Made by a program: the position numbers and the translations under genes
Part shown: positions 9,889 to 17,976 of the stretch, piece by piece
How positions within the stretch are numbered: position 1 is the first letter of the stretch
Layout of the letters: each line of letters starts with the position of its first letter
Notes under the pieces: model-generated
The model's input: the letters and a program-made list of their open reading frames with translations, nothing else
The model's database searches: none
What the model was told of the DNA's origin: nothing
NCBI RefSeq assembly: GCF_019226825.1
Contig: NZ_CP076643.1
Location: forward strand, 124,001 to 188,000
Direction: 5' to 3'
DNA: 64,000 bases
Source: Vibrio ostreae
GTDB lineage: Bacteria > Pseudomonadota > Gammaproteobacteria > Enterobacterales > Vibrionaceae

Positions 9889-10734
9889 ATGTGTGAATTG
9901 CTCGGCATGAGCGCTAATGTGCCAACCGATATCTGTTTTAGTTTTACCGGCCTGATGCAGCGTGGCGGACGTACCGGCCCGCATCGTGACGGGTGGGGAA
10001 TCACCTTTTATGAAGGTAAAGGCTTTCGGACCTTTAAAGATCCCAGCCCAAGCTGTCAGTCAAAAATTGCGGAACTGGTTCAGAATTACCCGATCAAAAG
10101 CTGCGCGGTGATCAGCCATATTCGTCAGGCAAATCGCGGTGCTGTGAACCTGGAGAACACCCACCCGTTTACTCGTGAATTATGGGGGCGCTACTGGACG
10201 TTTGCTCATAATGGTCAGCTGACGGATTATCAGCATCTGATTTCCGGTCGCCATCGCCCGGTCGGTGAGACAGATAGTGAAGTTGCCTTTTGCTGGCTGC
10301 TAGATGAGCTGGAGCATCGTTATCCGCAGATCCCTGAGGATATGACCGAAGTATTTGCCTACATTGCTACGCTATGTGACCAGTTACGTGCCAAAGGCGT
10401 GTTTAACATGCTGTTGTCCGATGGCGACTACGTGATGAGCTATTGCACTAACCACTTATACTGGATTACCCGTCGCGCGCCATTTGGACATGCTGCGTTG
10501 ATCGATGAAGATGTTGAAGTCAATTTCCAGGAAGAGACCACACCGAATGACGTGGTATCGGTGATCGCGACTCAGCCATTGACCATGAATGAAATCTGGC
10601 AACGCATGAAGCCCGGAGAGTATAACCTGTTCCATTGTGGCGAGCTGATTGCAACCAATGTTGAGCAACTGGCGGATGTTGAGTTTGTACCGGGTAAACC
10701 GGGAGACCAGTCGCCGAAAGCGCCATTGGCGTAG
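9889..10734 (+). CDS. yafJ: class II glutamine amidotransferase YafJ
   Basis: The 281-residue protein is a stand-alone GATase II (Ntn-hydrolase) domain. Cys2 directly after the initiator Met (MCELLGMSANVP) is the expected nucleophile. The RxGRTGPHRDGWG segment, HIRQANRG, the ENTHPF loop and FAHNGQ are the glutamine-binding motifs shared with GlmS and PurF. No synthase domain is attached, so the ammonia acceptor is unknown. The gene neighbours gmhA in E. coli as well, which supports the YafJ assignment. It ends at a bidirectional terminator shared with purN. Confidence 0.9.
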   Translation: MCELLGMSANVPTDICFSFTGLMQRGGRTGPHRDGWGITFYEGKGFRTFKDPSPSCQSKIAELVQNYPIKSCAVISHIRQANRGAVNLENTHPFTRELWGRYWTFAHNGQLTDYQHLISGRHRPVGETDSEVAFCWLLDELEHRYPQIPEDMTEVFAYIATLCDQLRAKGVFNMLLSDGDYVMSYCTNHLYWITRRAPFGHAALIDEDVEVNFQEETTPNDVVSVIATQPLTMNEIWQRMKPGEYNLFHCGELIATNVEQLADVEFVPGKPGDQSPKAPLA

Positions 10735-10775
10735 CCCCGGCATCTGCCAGTCGTTGGGGCGGGTTGGGACAAATA

Positions 10776-10804
10776 AAAAGGGTTGATATGCTATCAACCC
10801 TTTT
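10776..10804. terminator. bidirectional terminator between yafJ and purN
   Basis: A 13-bp perfect stem (10776-10788 with 10792-10804) and a 3-base loop are flanked by T-rich DNA on the plus side and an A-rich stretch on the other, so it can end both converging transcripts. Confidence 0.9.
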
Positions 10805-10835
10805 TTGTTGTCAACTTTGTCCCGGACGCAGACGG

Positions 10836-11474
10836 TTACTGGTCAGGATGGCCGTGGATGCCGAGCGGATTACCATCAAGATAGGCTTTACCGTCTTTCA
10901 TCTCTAGGCGTCCTTCAACAAACCACTGGGTCACCAGTGGGTAGATGCGGTATTCCTGCTCCTGAACGCGTTTGGTCAGGCTATCCACCGTATCTTCATC
11001 GTAGATGGGTACACTGGCTTGCAGAATCACCGGGCCACCATCAAGTTGCTCGGTAACGAAATGAACACTGGTACCGTGCTCTTCATCACCGGCATGGATA
11101 GCGCGTTGATAGGTGTTCAACCCCGGGTATTTCGGCAACAGTGACGGGTGAATATTGATCATGCGCCCCATGTAATGGCGCACGAATTCACTGCTCAGAA
11201 TTCGCATGTAACCGGCCAGAACTATCAGGTCCGGCTGATATTCATCGATCTGTTGCATCAGGGCGTGATCGAATGCATCACGCGTTTCAAACGCTTTTGG
11301 ATCGACAAACACTGCAGCCGCACCTGCTTTTTTAGCCCGTTCTAAGCCATAAGCAGTTGCTTTGTTTGAAAAAACAGCCGTTACTTTGCCATCGCCAATA
11401 CTTGTTTCACAAGCATCGATGATCGCTTGTAAATTGGTACCATTTCCTGAAACTAAAACAACAATACTTTTCAT
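10836..11474 (-). CDS. purN: phosphoribosylglycinamide formyltransferase 1
   Basis: PurN transfers a formyl group from 10-formyl-tetrahydrofolate to GAR in purine synthesis. The 212-residue protein has the phosphate-binding SGNGTNLQAII motif at residues 9-19, the folate-site AGYMRILS segment, the catalytic N/H in NIHPSLLPKYPG, and the catalytic Asp in TEQLDGGPV. Its start lies 3 bp after the purM stop, so it is cotranscribed with purM as in other gammaproteobacteria. Confidence 0.96.
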   Translation of the reverse strand: MKSIVVLVSGNGTNLQAIIDACETSIGDGKVTAVFSNKATAYGLERAKKAGAAAVFVDPKAFETRDAFDHALMQQIDEYQPDLIVLAGYMRILSSEFVRHYMGRMINIHPSLLPKYPGLNTYQRAIHAGDEEHGTSVHFVTEQLDGGPVILQASVPIYDEDTVDSLTKRVQEQEYRIYPLVTQWFVEGRLEMKDGKAYLDGNPLGIHGHPDQ

Positions 11475-11477
11475 TGA

Positions 11478-12518
11478 TTATTTGATCTCTACTTGCTCTT
11501 CATTTTCCTGAGCAGCGGCGATTTCACCAATAACCCATGCGGTTTCACCTTCTTGCTGCAGCAGTTCTACCGCAGCCTGAGCCTGATCTTTTGGCAGTGC
11601 AATCACAAGGCCGACACCACAGTTAAATGTACGGTACATTTCGTGAGTGTTTACATTGCCCTGCTGTTGCAGCCATGTGAAGATTGCAGGCCATTCCCAG
11701 CTCTTGCCGTCGATAACCGCTTTAGTGCCTTCTGGCAGTACGCGAGGAATGTTTTCCCAGAAACCACCACCAGTGATGTGAGAAATCGCATGAATGTCAT
11801 GCTCAGCAATCAGTTTTAAACCTGATTTGATGTAAATTCGGGTTGGCTCCAGAAGGTGTTCGCCGATTGCTTTACCTTCCAGTAGCTCGTTTTTGTCAGC
11901 GCCGGATACTTCCAGGATCTTACGAACCAGAGAGTAGCCGTTTGAGTGAGGGCCGCTGGAGCCCACAGCAATCAGTGCGTCGCCGGCGGCAACTTTGCTG
12001 CCGTCAATGATATCTTCTTTTTCGACCACACCGACACAAAAACCTGCCACGTCATAGTCTTCACCTTCGTACATGCCTGGCATTTCAGCAGTTTCACCAC
12101 CGATCAGGGCACAGCCAGCTTGCAGACAACCGTCAGCAATGCCGGATACTACGTCGGCTGCGGTATCCACGTCTAGTTTACCAGTTGCATAGTAGTCAAG
12201 GAAAAACAGTGGTTCAGCGCCTTGTACAATCAGGTCGTTTACACACATCGCAACCAGGTCGATACCAATGGTGTCATGCTTTTTCATATCCAAAGCAAGA
12301 CGTAGTTTGGTACCCACACCATCCGTGCCTGACACCAGGACCGGTTGTTTGTATTTGGTTGGGAGTTCACACAATGCACCAAAGCCACCAATGCCACCCA
12401 TTACCTCTGGGCGACGAGTACGCTTTACTGCACCTTTAATTCGTTCAACAAGCGCGTTGCCTGCATCGATATCTACGCCAGCATCTTTGTAGCTAAGAGA
12501 AGTGTTGTTGCCGCTCAC
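11478..12518 (-). CDS. purM: phosphoribosylformylglycinamidine cyclo-ligase (AIR synthetase)
   Basis: PurM closes FGAM to AIR with ATP. The 346-residue protein starts [20 protein letters not shown] and includes the [10 protein letters not shown] and [13 protein letters not shown] motifs that bind ATP and substrate, plus the [22 protein letters not shown] segment (here [16 protein letters not shown]). Full length. It heads the purMN operon. A PurR-type box about 65 bp upstream of the start indicates repression by hypoxanthine/guanine-loaded PurR. Confidence 0.97.
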   Translation of the reverse strand: MSGNNTSLSYKDAGVDIDAGNALVERIKGAVKRTRRPEVMGGIGGFGALCELPTKYKQPVLVSGTDGVGTKLRLALDMKKHDTIGIDLVAMCVNDLIVQGAEPLFFLDYYATGKLDVDTAADVVSGIADGCLQAGCALIGGETAEMPGMYEGEDYDVAGFCVGVVEKEDIIDGSKVAAGDALIAVGSSGPHSNGYSLVRKILEVSGADKNELLEGKAIGEHLLEPTRIYIKSGLKLIAEHDIHAISHITGGGFWENIPRVLPEGTKAVIDGKSWEWPAIFTWLQQQGNVNTHEMYRTFNCGVGLVIALPKDQAQAAVELLQQEGETAWVIGEIAAAQENEEQVEIK

Positions 12519-12839
12519 GGGGAAAGTCCTCGATCTAGTTGGATATGAAAACGGCGTTATTCTACAGGGCTTAAAACAAAAAGGAAAACGTTTGCGTCAG
12601 TTTTTTTCTGCCATTTTTGTAACCTGAAATTTTTCCGCCAAATTTGATTTTTCCGCCTCGAACCGGATCCTGGATGAGGCAGGCTTGTGGGGCAAAGGTT
12701 ATGTGGCACAAGGGCTAAAGGGCGGAATAAGCGCGCTGAATCGGGCCATGACAGCGCTAAAAATCCCGGACAAACGTCAACATAAGGAGAATTTCAGTGT
12801 ATAATCGGAAAGTTTGATTAAATTATGCCGGAGATGGAA
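12519..12839. other. purM-upp divergent intergenic region
   Basis: The 321 bp between the divergent purM and upp starts hold the PurR-type box (12582-12597), a TATAAT-like element (about 12799-12804) for upp, and the upp Shine-Dalgarno site. I see no gene. Confidence 0.6.
12582..12597 (-). promoter_or_regulatory. PurR-type operator of purMN
   Basis: The minus strand reads ACGCAAACGTTTTCCT, matching the PurR consensus ACGCAAACGTTTNCGT at 14 of 16 positions, within the purM promoter region. Confidence 0.8.
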
Positions 12840-13466
12840 ATGAAAGTTGTTGAAGTGAAACACCCTCTAGTGAAACATAAAATTGGCCTGATGCGAGAAG
12901 GTGATATCAGCACTAAACGTTTTCGTGAGTTAGCAACCGAAGTTGGCAGCCTGCTGACTTATGAGGCCACCGCTGACTTTGAAACTGAAACAGTCACCAT
13001 TGAAGGCTGGAACGGCCCGGTTGAAGTAGAGCAAATTAAAGGTAAAAAAGTAACGGTAGTGCCGATTCTGCGTGCTGGTCTGGGCATGATGGATGGCGTT
13101 CTGGAGCACATGCCGAGCGCACGCATCAGCGTAGTCGGTATTTACCGTGATGAAGAGACACTTGAGCCGGTACCTTATTTCAATAAGCTGGCCTCGAACA
13201 TGGAAGAGCGTATTGCTCTGGTGGTCGATCCTATGCTGGCGACCGGTGGTTCTATGATTGCAACCATCGATCTTCTGAAAGAGAAAGGCTGTAACCAGAT
13301 TAAAGTTCTGGTGCTGGTGGCTGCGCCTGAAGGTGTTGAAGCTCTGGAAAAAGCGCACCCGGATGTTGAGCTGTACACAGCGGCTATCGATAAGAAACTT
13401 AATGATAAAGGTTATATCGTTCCAGGCCTGGGTGATGCCGGTGATAAGATCTTCGGTACTAAGTAA
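12840..13466 (+). CDS. upp: uracil phosphoribosyltransferase
   Basis: Upp salvages uracil to UMP with PRPP. I place the start at the ATG at 12840, not the in-frame ATG 15 bp upstream. GGAG at 12830-12833 is then spaced correctly, and the protein begins [20 protein letters not shown] exactly like E. coli Upp. The 208-residue product has the PRPP-binding [11 protein letters not shown] loop and the C-terminal [18 protein letters not shown] that contacts uracil. A strong terminator follows. Confidence 0.96.
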   Translation: MKVVEVKHPLVKHKIGLMREGDISTKRFRELATEVGSLLTYEATADFETETVTIEGWNGPVEVEQIKGKKVTVVPILRAGLGMMDGVLEHMPSARISVVGIYRDEETLEPVPYFNKLASNMEERIALVVDPMLATGGSMIATIDLLKEKGCNQIKVLVLVAAPEGVEALEKAHPDVELYTAAIDKKLNDKGYIVPGLGDAGDKIFGTK

Positions 13467-13491
13467 GCTTTAACGCGCTTGTTATCAATTG

Positions 13492-13516
13492 AAAAGGGAG
13501 CCAGTGGCTCCCTTTT
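13492..13516. terminator. terminator between upp and rluF
   Basis: An 11-bp stem (13492-13502 with 13506-13516) with a 3-base loop is followed by a T-tract on the plus strand, and A-rich sequence on the other side also allows termination of rluF from the minus strand. Confidence 0.85.
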
Positions 13517-13549
13517 TATTGGCAAATCATCGTGTTCGGCGTGATGGTA

Positions 13550-14608
13550 CTATTTTTTCAGGCTCAGTGTGCCACCTTTGCGTGGCGTGACATTAGGCTT
13601 ATGAGAGGTGTTGGAAACGTAACTTTTTGGTTTACGTGCAGCAGGCGCTTTGTCGCTGTAAGTCTTAGCGTTGTCGCGTTCTGCCTTGCCGTTCGACCGC
13701 TCTGACTGGCGCTGCTGGCCTTTTTTCGAGTTCGGTGCATGACGGTATTCATCGGCATTATGGCCGCGGAACGTTTTTGGGTTACGGCGTGCTTTCGAAT
13801 GCTGGTTTTCTTCGCGGCTGTCATACAGCTTGGCATCCGTCGCTTTACGAATACGCTGACCATTATGGCCGACTTGTGAGGCTTCTTCCGTACTGCTCGA
13901 ACCTTCACACATAGCCAGAATCTCGGCAATCTCCGCATCGGTTAGGTAACGCCATTTACCGTTCGGAATACCATCCAGAGAAATATTCATGATGCGTACC
14001 CGGCGCAGTTTGAACACTTCATAACCCAGAGCTTCACACATACGGCGAATTTGGCGGTTAAGTCCTTGAGTCAACACGATACGAAACGAAAATTTGGTTT
14101 CCTGAGTGACTTTACATGGCAGAGTCACGGTATCGAGGATCTTGACCCCTGATGCCATCTGCTTGATGAACTCAGGTGTGATTGGTTTATCGACCCGCAC
14201 CACGTACTCTTTTTCATGACTGTTACCGGCGCGTAGAATTTTATTGACGATATCACCGTCGTTGGTGAGAAAAATCAGACCATCAGAGGGTTTATCGAGG
14301 CGGCCAATCGGAAAAATACGTTTCTTGTGACCGATAAAATCCACGATGTTACCTGGGATATCACGCTCAGTGGTACAAGTGATACCGGTCGGTTTGTTAA
14401 GGGCAATATAAATCGGTTTTTCTTTGCTGCGCAAAGGCTTACCGTCAATGCATACGTCATCGTTTTCGGTGACTTTGGTACCCATCTCCGGCAACTGGCC
14501 ATTTATGGTTACGCGGCCCTGTTCAATCAGTTTGTCTGCTTCACGGCGTGAACAAAAGCCGGTTTCACTGATAAATTTGTTGAGGCGTTTTTCGATAGGT
14601 TGCGACAT
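13550..14608 (-). CDS. rluF: 23S rRNA pseudouridine(2604) synthase RluF
   Basis: This 352-residue protein has an N-terminal S4 RNA-binding domain (about residues 7-55: [20 protein letters not shown]) and the RsuA-family catalytic core with the active-site Asp in [13 protein letters not shown] and the [18 protein letters not shown] segment typical of RluF. In E. coli RluF modifies U2604 of 23S rRNA. From about residue 240 on, the tail is low-complexity and rich in Lys, Arg, Ser and Asn, probably disordered RNA-binding sequence. Converges on upp across a shared terminator. Confidence 0.92.
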   Translation of the reverse strand: MSQPIEKRLNKFISETGFCSRREADKLIEQGRVTINGQLPEMGTKVTENDDVCIDGKPLRSKEKPIYIALNKPTGITCTTERDIPGNIVDFIGHKKRIFPIGRLDKPSDGLIFLTNDGDIVNKILRAGNSHEKEYVVRVDKPITPEFIKQMASGVKILDTVTLPCKVTQETKFSFRIVLTQGLNRQIRRMCEALGYEVFKLRRVRIMNISLDGIPNGKWRYLTDAEIAEILAMCEGSSSTEEASQVGHNGQRIRKATDAKLYDSREENQHSKARRNPKTFRGHNADEYRHAPNSKKGQQRQSERSNGKAERDNAKTYSDKAPAARKPKSYVSNTSHKPNVTPRKGGTLSLKK

Positions 14609-14754
14609 GAGTTCTCCTGACGTTTCACAACGGAATGGGCTCGCACAGCGTTAGCCACAGCAAGCGGGGCAGAGGAAAGATTCTCTACGTTAAAGCGTTA
14701 AAGCGCGCGTTTCAGCGACGCTCAGTTGGCGCGCATTGTAGCAAGTCAGCGTGA

Positions 14755-15333
14755 TTAGCCAAGTCGTTTCTGATGGCGTTCGCGATTCTCACTTTTTTTA
14801 TCGGCGCTCTTTTTCAGCAGGACGTAGACCGCGCCACTGCCGCCATGGAAACGCTGCGCTGAGTGAGCGCATTGCACGTCCTGAATCTGATTGAGCCAAT
14901 TAGCAACATAACTTTTCATCATGGCTGGCGGATTAGACTTTTCACCGCGGCCATGTACGATGAGCACCGTACGGATATCCATGCGCATGCACTGCCTGAG
15001 GAAGTTGACCACTTCATCGCGTGCTTGTTTGAGCGTTTTGCGATGCAGATCGAGGCGAGCCTGAACCGGATATTTGCCCAGACGTAATTTGCGGAAAACG
15101 CCTTCCTGGACGCCGTCACGTTTGAATTCAATGATATCGTCTGGTTTAAGCATCGGCGCGAAGTCGACCGACAGATACTCAGGGTCGTCTTCGGACAGGC
15201 TCATGGCCGCTTCACGCTTGGCCAGCTGACCTTCGGTGATGGTGTGGTGCTTTTTCAGTTCAGCGGTGTCTTGTGTGATGGGTTTGACGTCTCCCATCAT
15301 CTGCTGAAACAGTTCGAAATCATCCTGAGACAT
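14755..15333 (-). CDS. smrA: Smr-domain DNA endonuclease SmrA
   Basis: The 192-residue protein has a charged N-terminal region (residues 1-80) and a C-terminal Smr (MutS2-related) nuclease domain with the LDLHRKTLKQA motif (about residue 94), the catalytic-loop IVHGRGEKS (about residue 125), and a HGGSGAVYVLLKK end. Proteins of this family nick DNA or cleave RNA. SmrA versus its paralogue SmrB (YfcN) is decided by length and by position near rluF; the exact cellular substrate is unknown. Confidence 0.85.
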   Translation of the reverse strand: MSQDDFELFQQMMGDVKPITQDTAELKKHHTITEGQLAKREAAMSLSEDDPEYLSVDFAPMLKPDDIIEFKRDGVQEGVFRKLRLGKYPVQARLDLHRKTLKQARDEVVNFLRQCMRMDIRTVLIVHGRGEKSNPPAMMKSYVANWLNQIQDVQCAHSAQRFHGGSGAVYVLLKKSADKKSENRERHQKRLG

Positions 15334-15404
15334 AATCGCATCTCGAAATCATTATTGAATATCAGGATTATACCAACGGAATGGTGTGGGTGATCAACGA
15401 CTAA

Positions 15405-15635
15405 TAATAAAAAACCGGAGCAGACAAGTTACCTACTCCGGTGCATAGCGAAATTCTATTTTGCAATAGCAGCTAAGCGATCTAGTGAGGAGATTTGTCG
15501 TTCATGACTTTGACAAATAAAGGAATCGCTGGGTAACAGCACCAGACCCAGAGCTTCAAGACAATTTTCCTAATTGCATTACCCAATAGGAGCTTGAGCT
15601 GTCAGTCTGTATTCCCTCCAAAGCGTTCGAAGACA
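15405..15635 (-). ncRNA. candidate small RNA with FNR-type promoter box and terminator
   Basis: No convincing reading frame exists here. A minus-strand terminator (ACCGGAG with CTCCGGT, about 15412-15439, followed by TTTTTTATT) ends a transcript that must start inside the gap, because smrA begins 70 bp further on and no gene lies upstream on that strand. An FNR-like palindrome (15669-15682) sits where an activator would bind for a start near 15634, about -41. Several internal inverted segments suggest a folded RNA of roughly 225 nt. I do not recognise it as a known family; it is a prediction from layout. Confidence 0.4.
15412..15439 (-). terminator. minus-strand terminator of the candidate small RNA
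   Basis: A 7-bp stem ACCGGAG/CTCCGGT with a long loop precedes six T residues on the minus strand. It lies upstream of smrA, so it does not end smrA transcription. Confidence 0.6.
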
Positions 15636-15668
15636 GGACTAAGGTAAAATCTGTTGGGGGAGACGACA

Positions 15669-15682
15669 CTGATCTGGATCAA
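15669..15682. promoter_or_regulatory. FNR-like binding site
   Basis: The site reads CTGATCTGGATCAA, one base off the FNR consensus TTGATNNNNATCAA. It is isolated between smrA and tRNA-Pro and is best placed to serve the minus-strand candidate RNA. Confidence 0.5.
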
Positions 15683-15799
15683 TGATGTTGCAGAGGTTGC
15701 GACAATGTTTATATTGCTGTGTTTTTAGTCACATTTTTTTGTGTTTGATTGAGTTTTAAGCGAACAAAGCAAAAATGCAAAAAAAGTCTGCTAAAGGGC

Positions 15800-15830
15800 T
15801 TGCACCAAAAACCAGAATCCGTACTATACA
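15800..15830 (+). promoter_or_regulatory. promoter of tRNA-Pro
   Basis: TTGCAC (15800-15805) and TACTAT/TATACA (about 15822-15830) form a sigma-70-like promoter ending 10 bp before the tRNA 5' end. Confidence 0.6.
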
Positions 15831-15839
15831 CAACGTTCC

Positions 15840-15916
<77 letters not shown>

Positions 15917-15921
15917 CATTT

Positions 15922-15949
15922 AAAGCCTCGTCAGAAATGACGGGGCTTT
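15922..15949 (+). terminator. terminator of tRNA-Pro
   Basis: A 12-bp stem (15922-15933 with 15938-15949, one mismatch) with a GAAA loop, then a T-tract. The same hairpin recurs in every following repeat. Confidence 0.85.
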
Positions 15950-15961
15950 TTCGTTTTTCTA

Positions 15962-16325
15962 GAATTTGAAATGAGAATTCATAGCATAGAGGTCGGGGGC
16001 TGGAAGCCCAGCCGCGTCGAATCCCTCATTCACCGACCACATTTAGAGCCTCGTCAGAAATGACGGGGCTTTTTCGTTTTTCTGGAATTTGAAATGAGAA
16101 TTCATAGCATAGCGGTCGGGGGCTGGAAGCCCAGCCGCGTCGAATTCCTCATTCACCGACCACATTTAAAGCCTCGTCAGAAATGACGGGGCTTTTTCGT
16201 TTTTCTGGAATTTGAAATGAGAATTCATAGCATAGCGGTCGGGGGCTGGAAGCCCAGCCGCGTCGAATTCCTCATTCACCGGCCACATTTAAAGCCTCGT
16301 CAGAAATGACGGGGCTTTTTCGTTG
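15962..16325 (+). repeat. three tandem 123-bp repeats containing the tRNA-Pro 3' end and its terminator
   Basis: Units start at 15962, 16085 and 16208 with an exact 123-bp period and nearly identical sequence. Each unit has about 30 bp of spacer, a GGTCGGGGG...CCC segment resembling the start of the tRNA T-arm but with an inserted small hairpin (CTGGAAGCCCAG), then 28 bp nearly identical to the tRNA 3' end including CCA, and then the 12-bp-stem terminator. The 5' half and anticodon of the tRNA are absent, so these are not tRNA genes. The layout resembles the rtT repeats after tyrT in E. coli. Confidence 0.9.
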
Positions 16326-16364
16326 CTAGTGTGTTTGAATTTTAGACCCTAGACCTTCACTCAC

Positions 16365-17237
16365 TTAATAAAACTGACAATCTGCCGCTTGGGAATGATT
16401 GCGTTTGTGTACGGTAAAGCCGCGTTGTTGCAGCATACTCAGCAGGCTGTCTTGGCCGACCAGGTGAAGGGTTCCTACTACCATCAGATATTGACCCTGA
16501 CTTTGGGGCAGCAACTGGCCGCTGGCCAGCTTGTCAGCCCAGTCGCGATTGCGATTTTGCACCATGGCTTGTTCCAGTTCAGGGGACATCTCGGTTAGCT
16601 GTGCCATTGAATTTAGATTGTCGGCGTCGCCGGCAATCCAGCTGTCGATCATGCATTCAGTCATGGCCTGATTTTTTTCCCAGTCGTCAAGCAGGGCCGT
16701 CAGCATCTCCTGACCCGCATCGGGTTGCTTGGTGAGCAGATCAACCTGAAACTGGACCGATTCCAGGGCCACGATGGGTTTATTGGTTTTGATGGCTTTG
16801 TCCATCAGTACGGCATCGACGCCTTGCGTCGGATGAAAGCCGAGTTGTTGCAGTTGCAGTAACTGGATTGATAAAGCGGCTTTCCATGGTGCAAGCTGGC
16901 GAAATACTTTACCGTCTTGACCCAGATCTTTAACCACCTTATCCAGCATAAAAACCTGCTCATCCGATAAAACTTGCTCAGCACTCGGTTGCCCGCTCGG
17001 GTAGCGGATATGTTGATTGTCGCGAATATCGGCTTCAACGATTAAGCCGTCTGCGTCCTGCAGAGCCTGGTATACAGGCTGCGGCAAGGGATACATTTTC
17101 GGCTCGCCAACGTGAATCGAGCCGAAAATAGTCAGTTGAAGATCGCCTTTACTGGCTTGCCAGTAGAGAGGCTCGGCTTGAAGAGAGAAAGCGGCCAACA
17201 GGCAGCATGTGGCGATAATGCGGGAGATCCCTGTCAT
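16365..17237 (-). CDS. TraB/GumN-family protein, exported
   Basis: The 290-residue protein starts with a signal peptide (MTGISRIIATCCLLAAFSLQA) and has the TraB/GumN (haem-binding/erythromycin-esterase-related) family signatures: TIFGSIHVGEPKMYP near residue 36, VEADI near residue 67, and a C-terminal MVVGTLHLVGQDSL repeat of the G-x-x-H motif. The paired GSIHVG and GTLHLVG His motifs suggest a metal site, and family members are proposed to be metalloproteases. The true substrate is unknown. It is monocistronic as far as can be seen. Confidence 0.8.
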   Translation of the reverse strand: MTGISRIIATCCLLAAFSLQAEPLYWQASKGDLQLTIFGSIHVGEPKMYPLPQPVYQALQDADGLIVEADIRDNQHIRYPSGQPSAEQVLSDEQVFMLDKVVKDLGQDGKVFRQLAPWKAALSIQLLQLQQLGFHPTQGVDAVLMDKAIKTNKPIVALESVQFQVDLLTKQPDAGQEMLTALLDDWEKNQAMTECMIDSWIAGDADNLNSMAQLTEMSPELEQAMVQNRNRDWADKLASGQLLPQSQGQYLMVVGTLHLVGQDSLLSMLQQRGFTVHKRNHSQAADCQFY

Positions 17238-17357
17238 AACGTATTCCTTGCGTATTTGAATATAATTACCTTACCGGAACCCGCAGGTAAAGGTCGACTT
17301 GTTATGACTGTTATTAAGCGGGACACCGCCTTTATTTTACGCGGAACACACATCCTT

Positions 17358-17394
17358 GTCTTAACGAGGAGACTAATGTCTTAACGAGGAGACT
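17358..17394. repeat. 17-bp direct repeat, two copies
   Basis: GTCTTAACGAGGAGACT occurs twice (17358-17374 and 17378-17394), giving a 20-bp period in the otherwise unremarkable 280-bp gap between the TraB-family gene and the copper operon. No gene is seen in this gap. Confidence 0.8.
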
Positions 17395-17483
17395 CGCCTT
17401 TACCAGCGGCAGGCCAATGGTAACAAAACTCAGCGAGGTGATGGTGCCTGTCCCGTAAAGTATGTGGATACACAATAAAGTAA

Positions 17484-17504
17484 AGCCCTGCACAAGGCAG
17501 GGCT
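17484..17504 (-). terminator. likely terminator of the copA-DUF411 operon
   Basis: An 8-bp perfect stem (AGCCCTGC with GCAGGGCT) and a 5-base loop lie 14 bp downstream of the DUF411 stop. The following minus-strand sequence is only moderately T-rich (TTACTTTATTG). Confidence 0.6.
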
Positions 17505-17517
17505 GATAGGCTGAACA

Positions 17518-17961
17518 TTACTGATTGGCGGGGTATTGCCGGTATTTGAAGCTTTGACCTTGTTCGTTAAAGGCGTACACCACGTAGGCATCTTTCTGAT
17601 CGCCATACTCCATGCCCGGAGACCCCATAGGCATGCCGGGTACTGCCAGCCCCTTGGCATTTTTCGGCGGATTGGCAAGGAACGCTTTGATATCTTCAGC
17701 CGGGATATGCCCTTCAAACACATAACCATTGATTTCAGCCGTATGGCAGGATGCTAACTGTGGAGTGATCCCCAGTTGCTGCTTAATGTCATTCATATTG
17801 TTGTGCTGCTGTTCTTTAACATTAAAACCGTGCTCTTGCATATGTTTGCCCCATTCGCCGCAGCAGCCACAGTAAGGGGACTTATGGTTGATGACATCGG
17901 TGGCTAACGCCTGGCCGGAAAACGCAAACAACAGTGCAAGTCCGAGTGAGTATTTATTCAT
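17518..17961 (-). CDS. DUF411-family periplasmic metal-binding protein
   Basis: The 147-residue protein has a signal peptide (MNKYSLGLALLFAFSGQALA) and a mature domain with the DUF411 motif SPYCGCCGEWGKHM, whose CxCC cluster probably binds copper. It also has SCHTAEINGYVFEGHIPAEDIK and a Met-rich VPGMPMGSPGMEYG loop, both fitting Cu(I) binding. It lies 15 bp after copA and is therefore cotranscribed with it, so it may pass copper to or from the periplasmic side of the exporter. Function is inferred from domain and neighbour. Confidence 0.85.
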   Translation of the reverse strand: MNKYSLGLALLFAFSGQALATDVINHKSPYCGCCGEWGKHMQEHGFNVKEQQHNNMNDIKQQLGITPQLASCHTAEINGYVFEGHIPAEDIKAFLANPPKNAKGLAVPGMPMGSPGMEYGDQKDAYVVYAFNEQGQSFKYRQYPANQ

Positions 17962-17976
17962 AGTTGCCTCTTGTAT

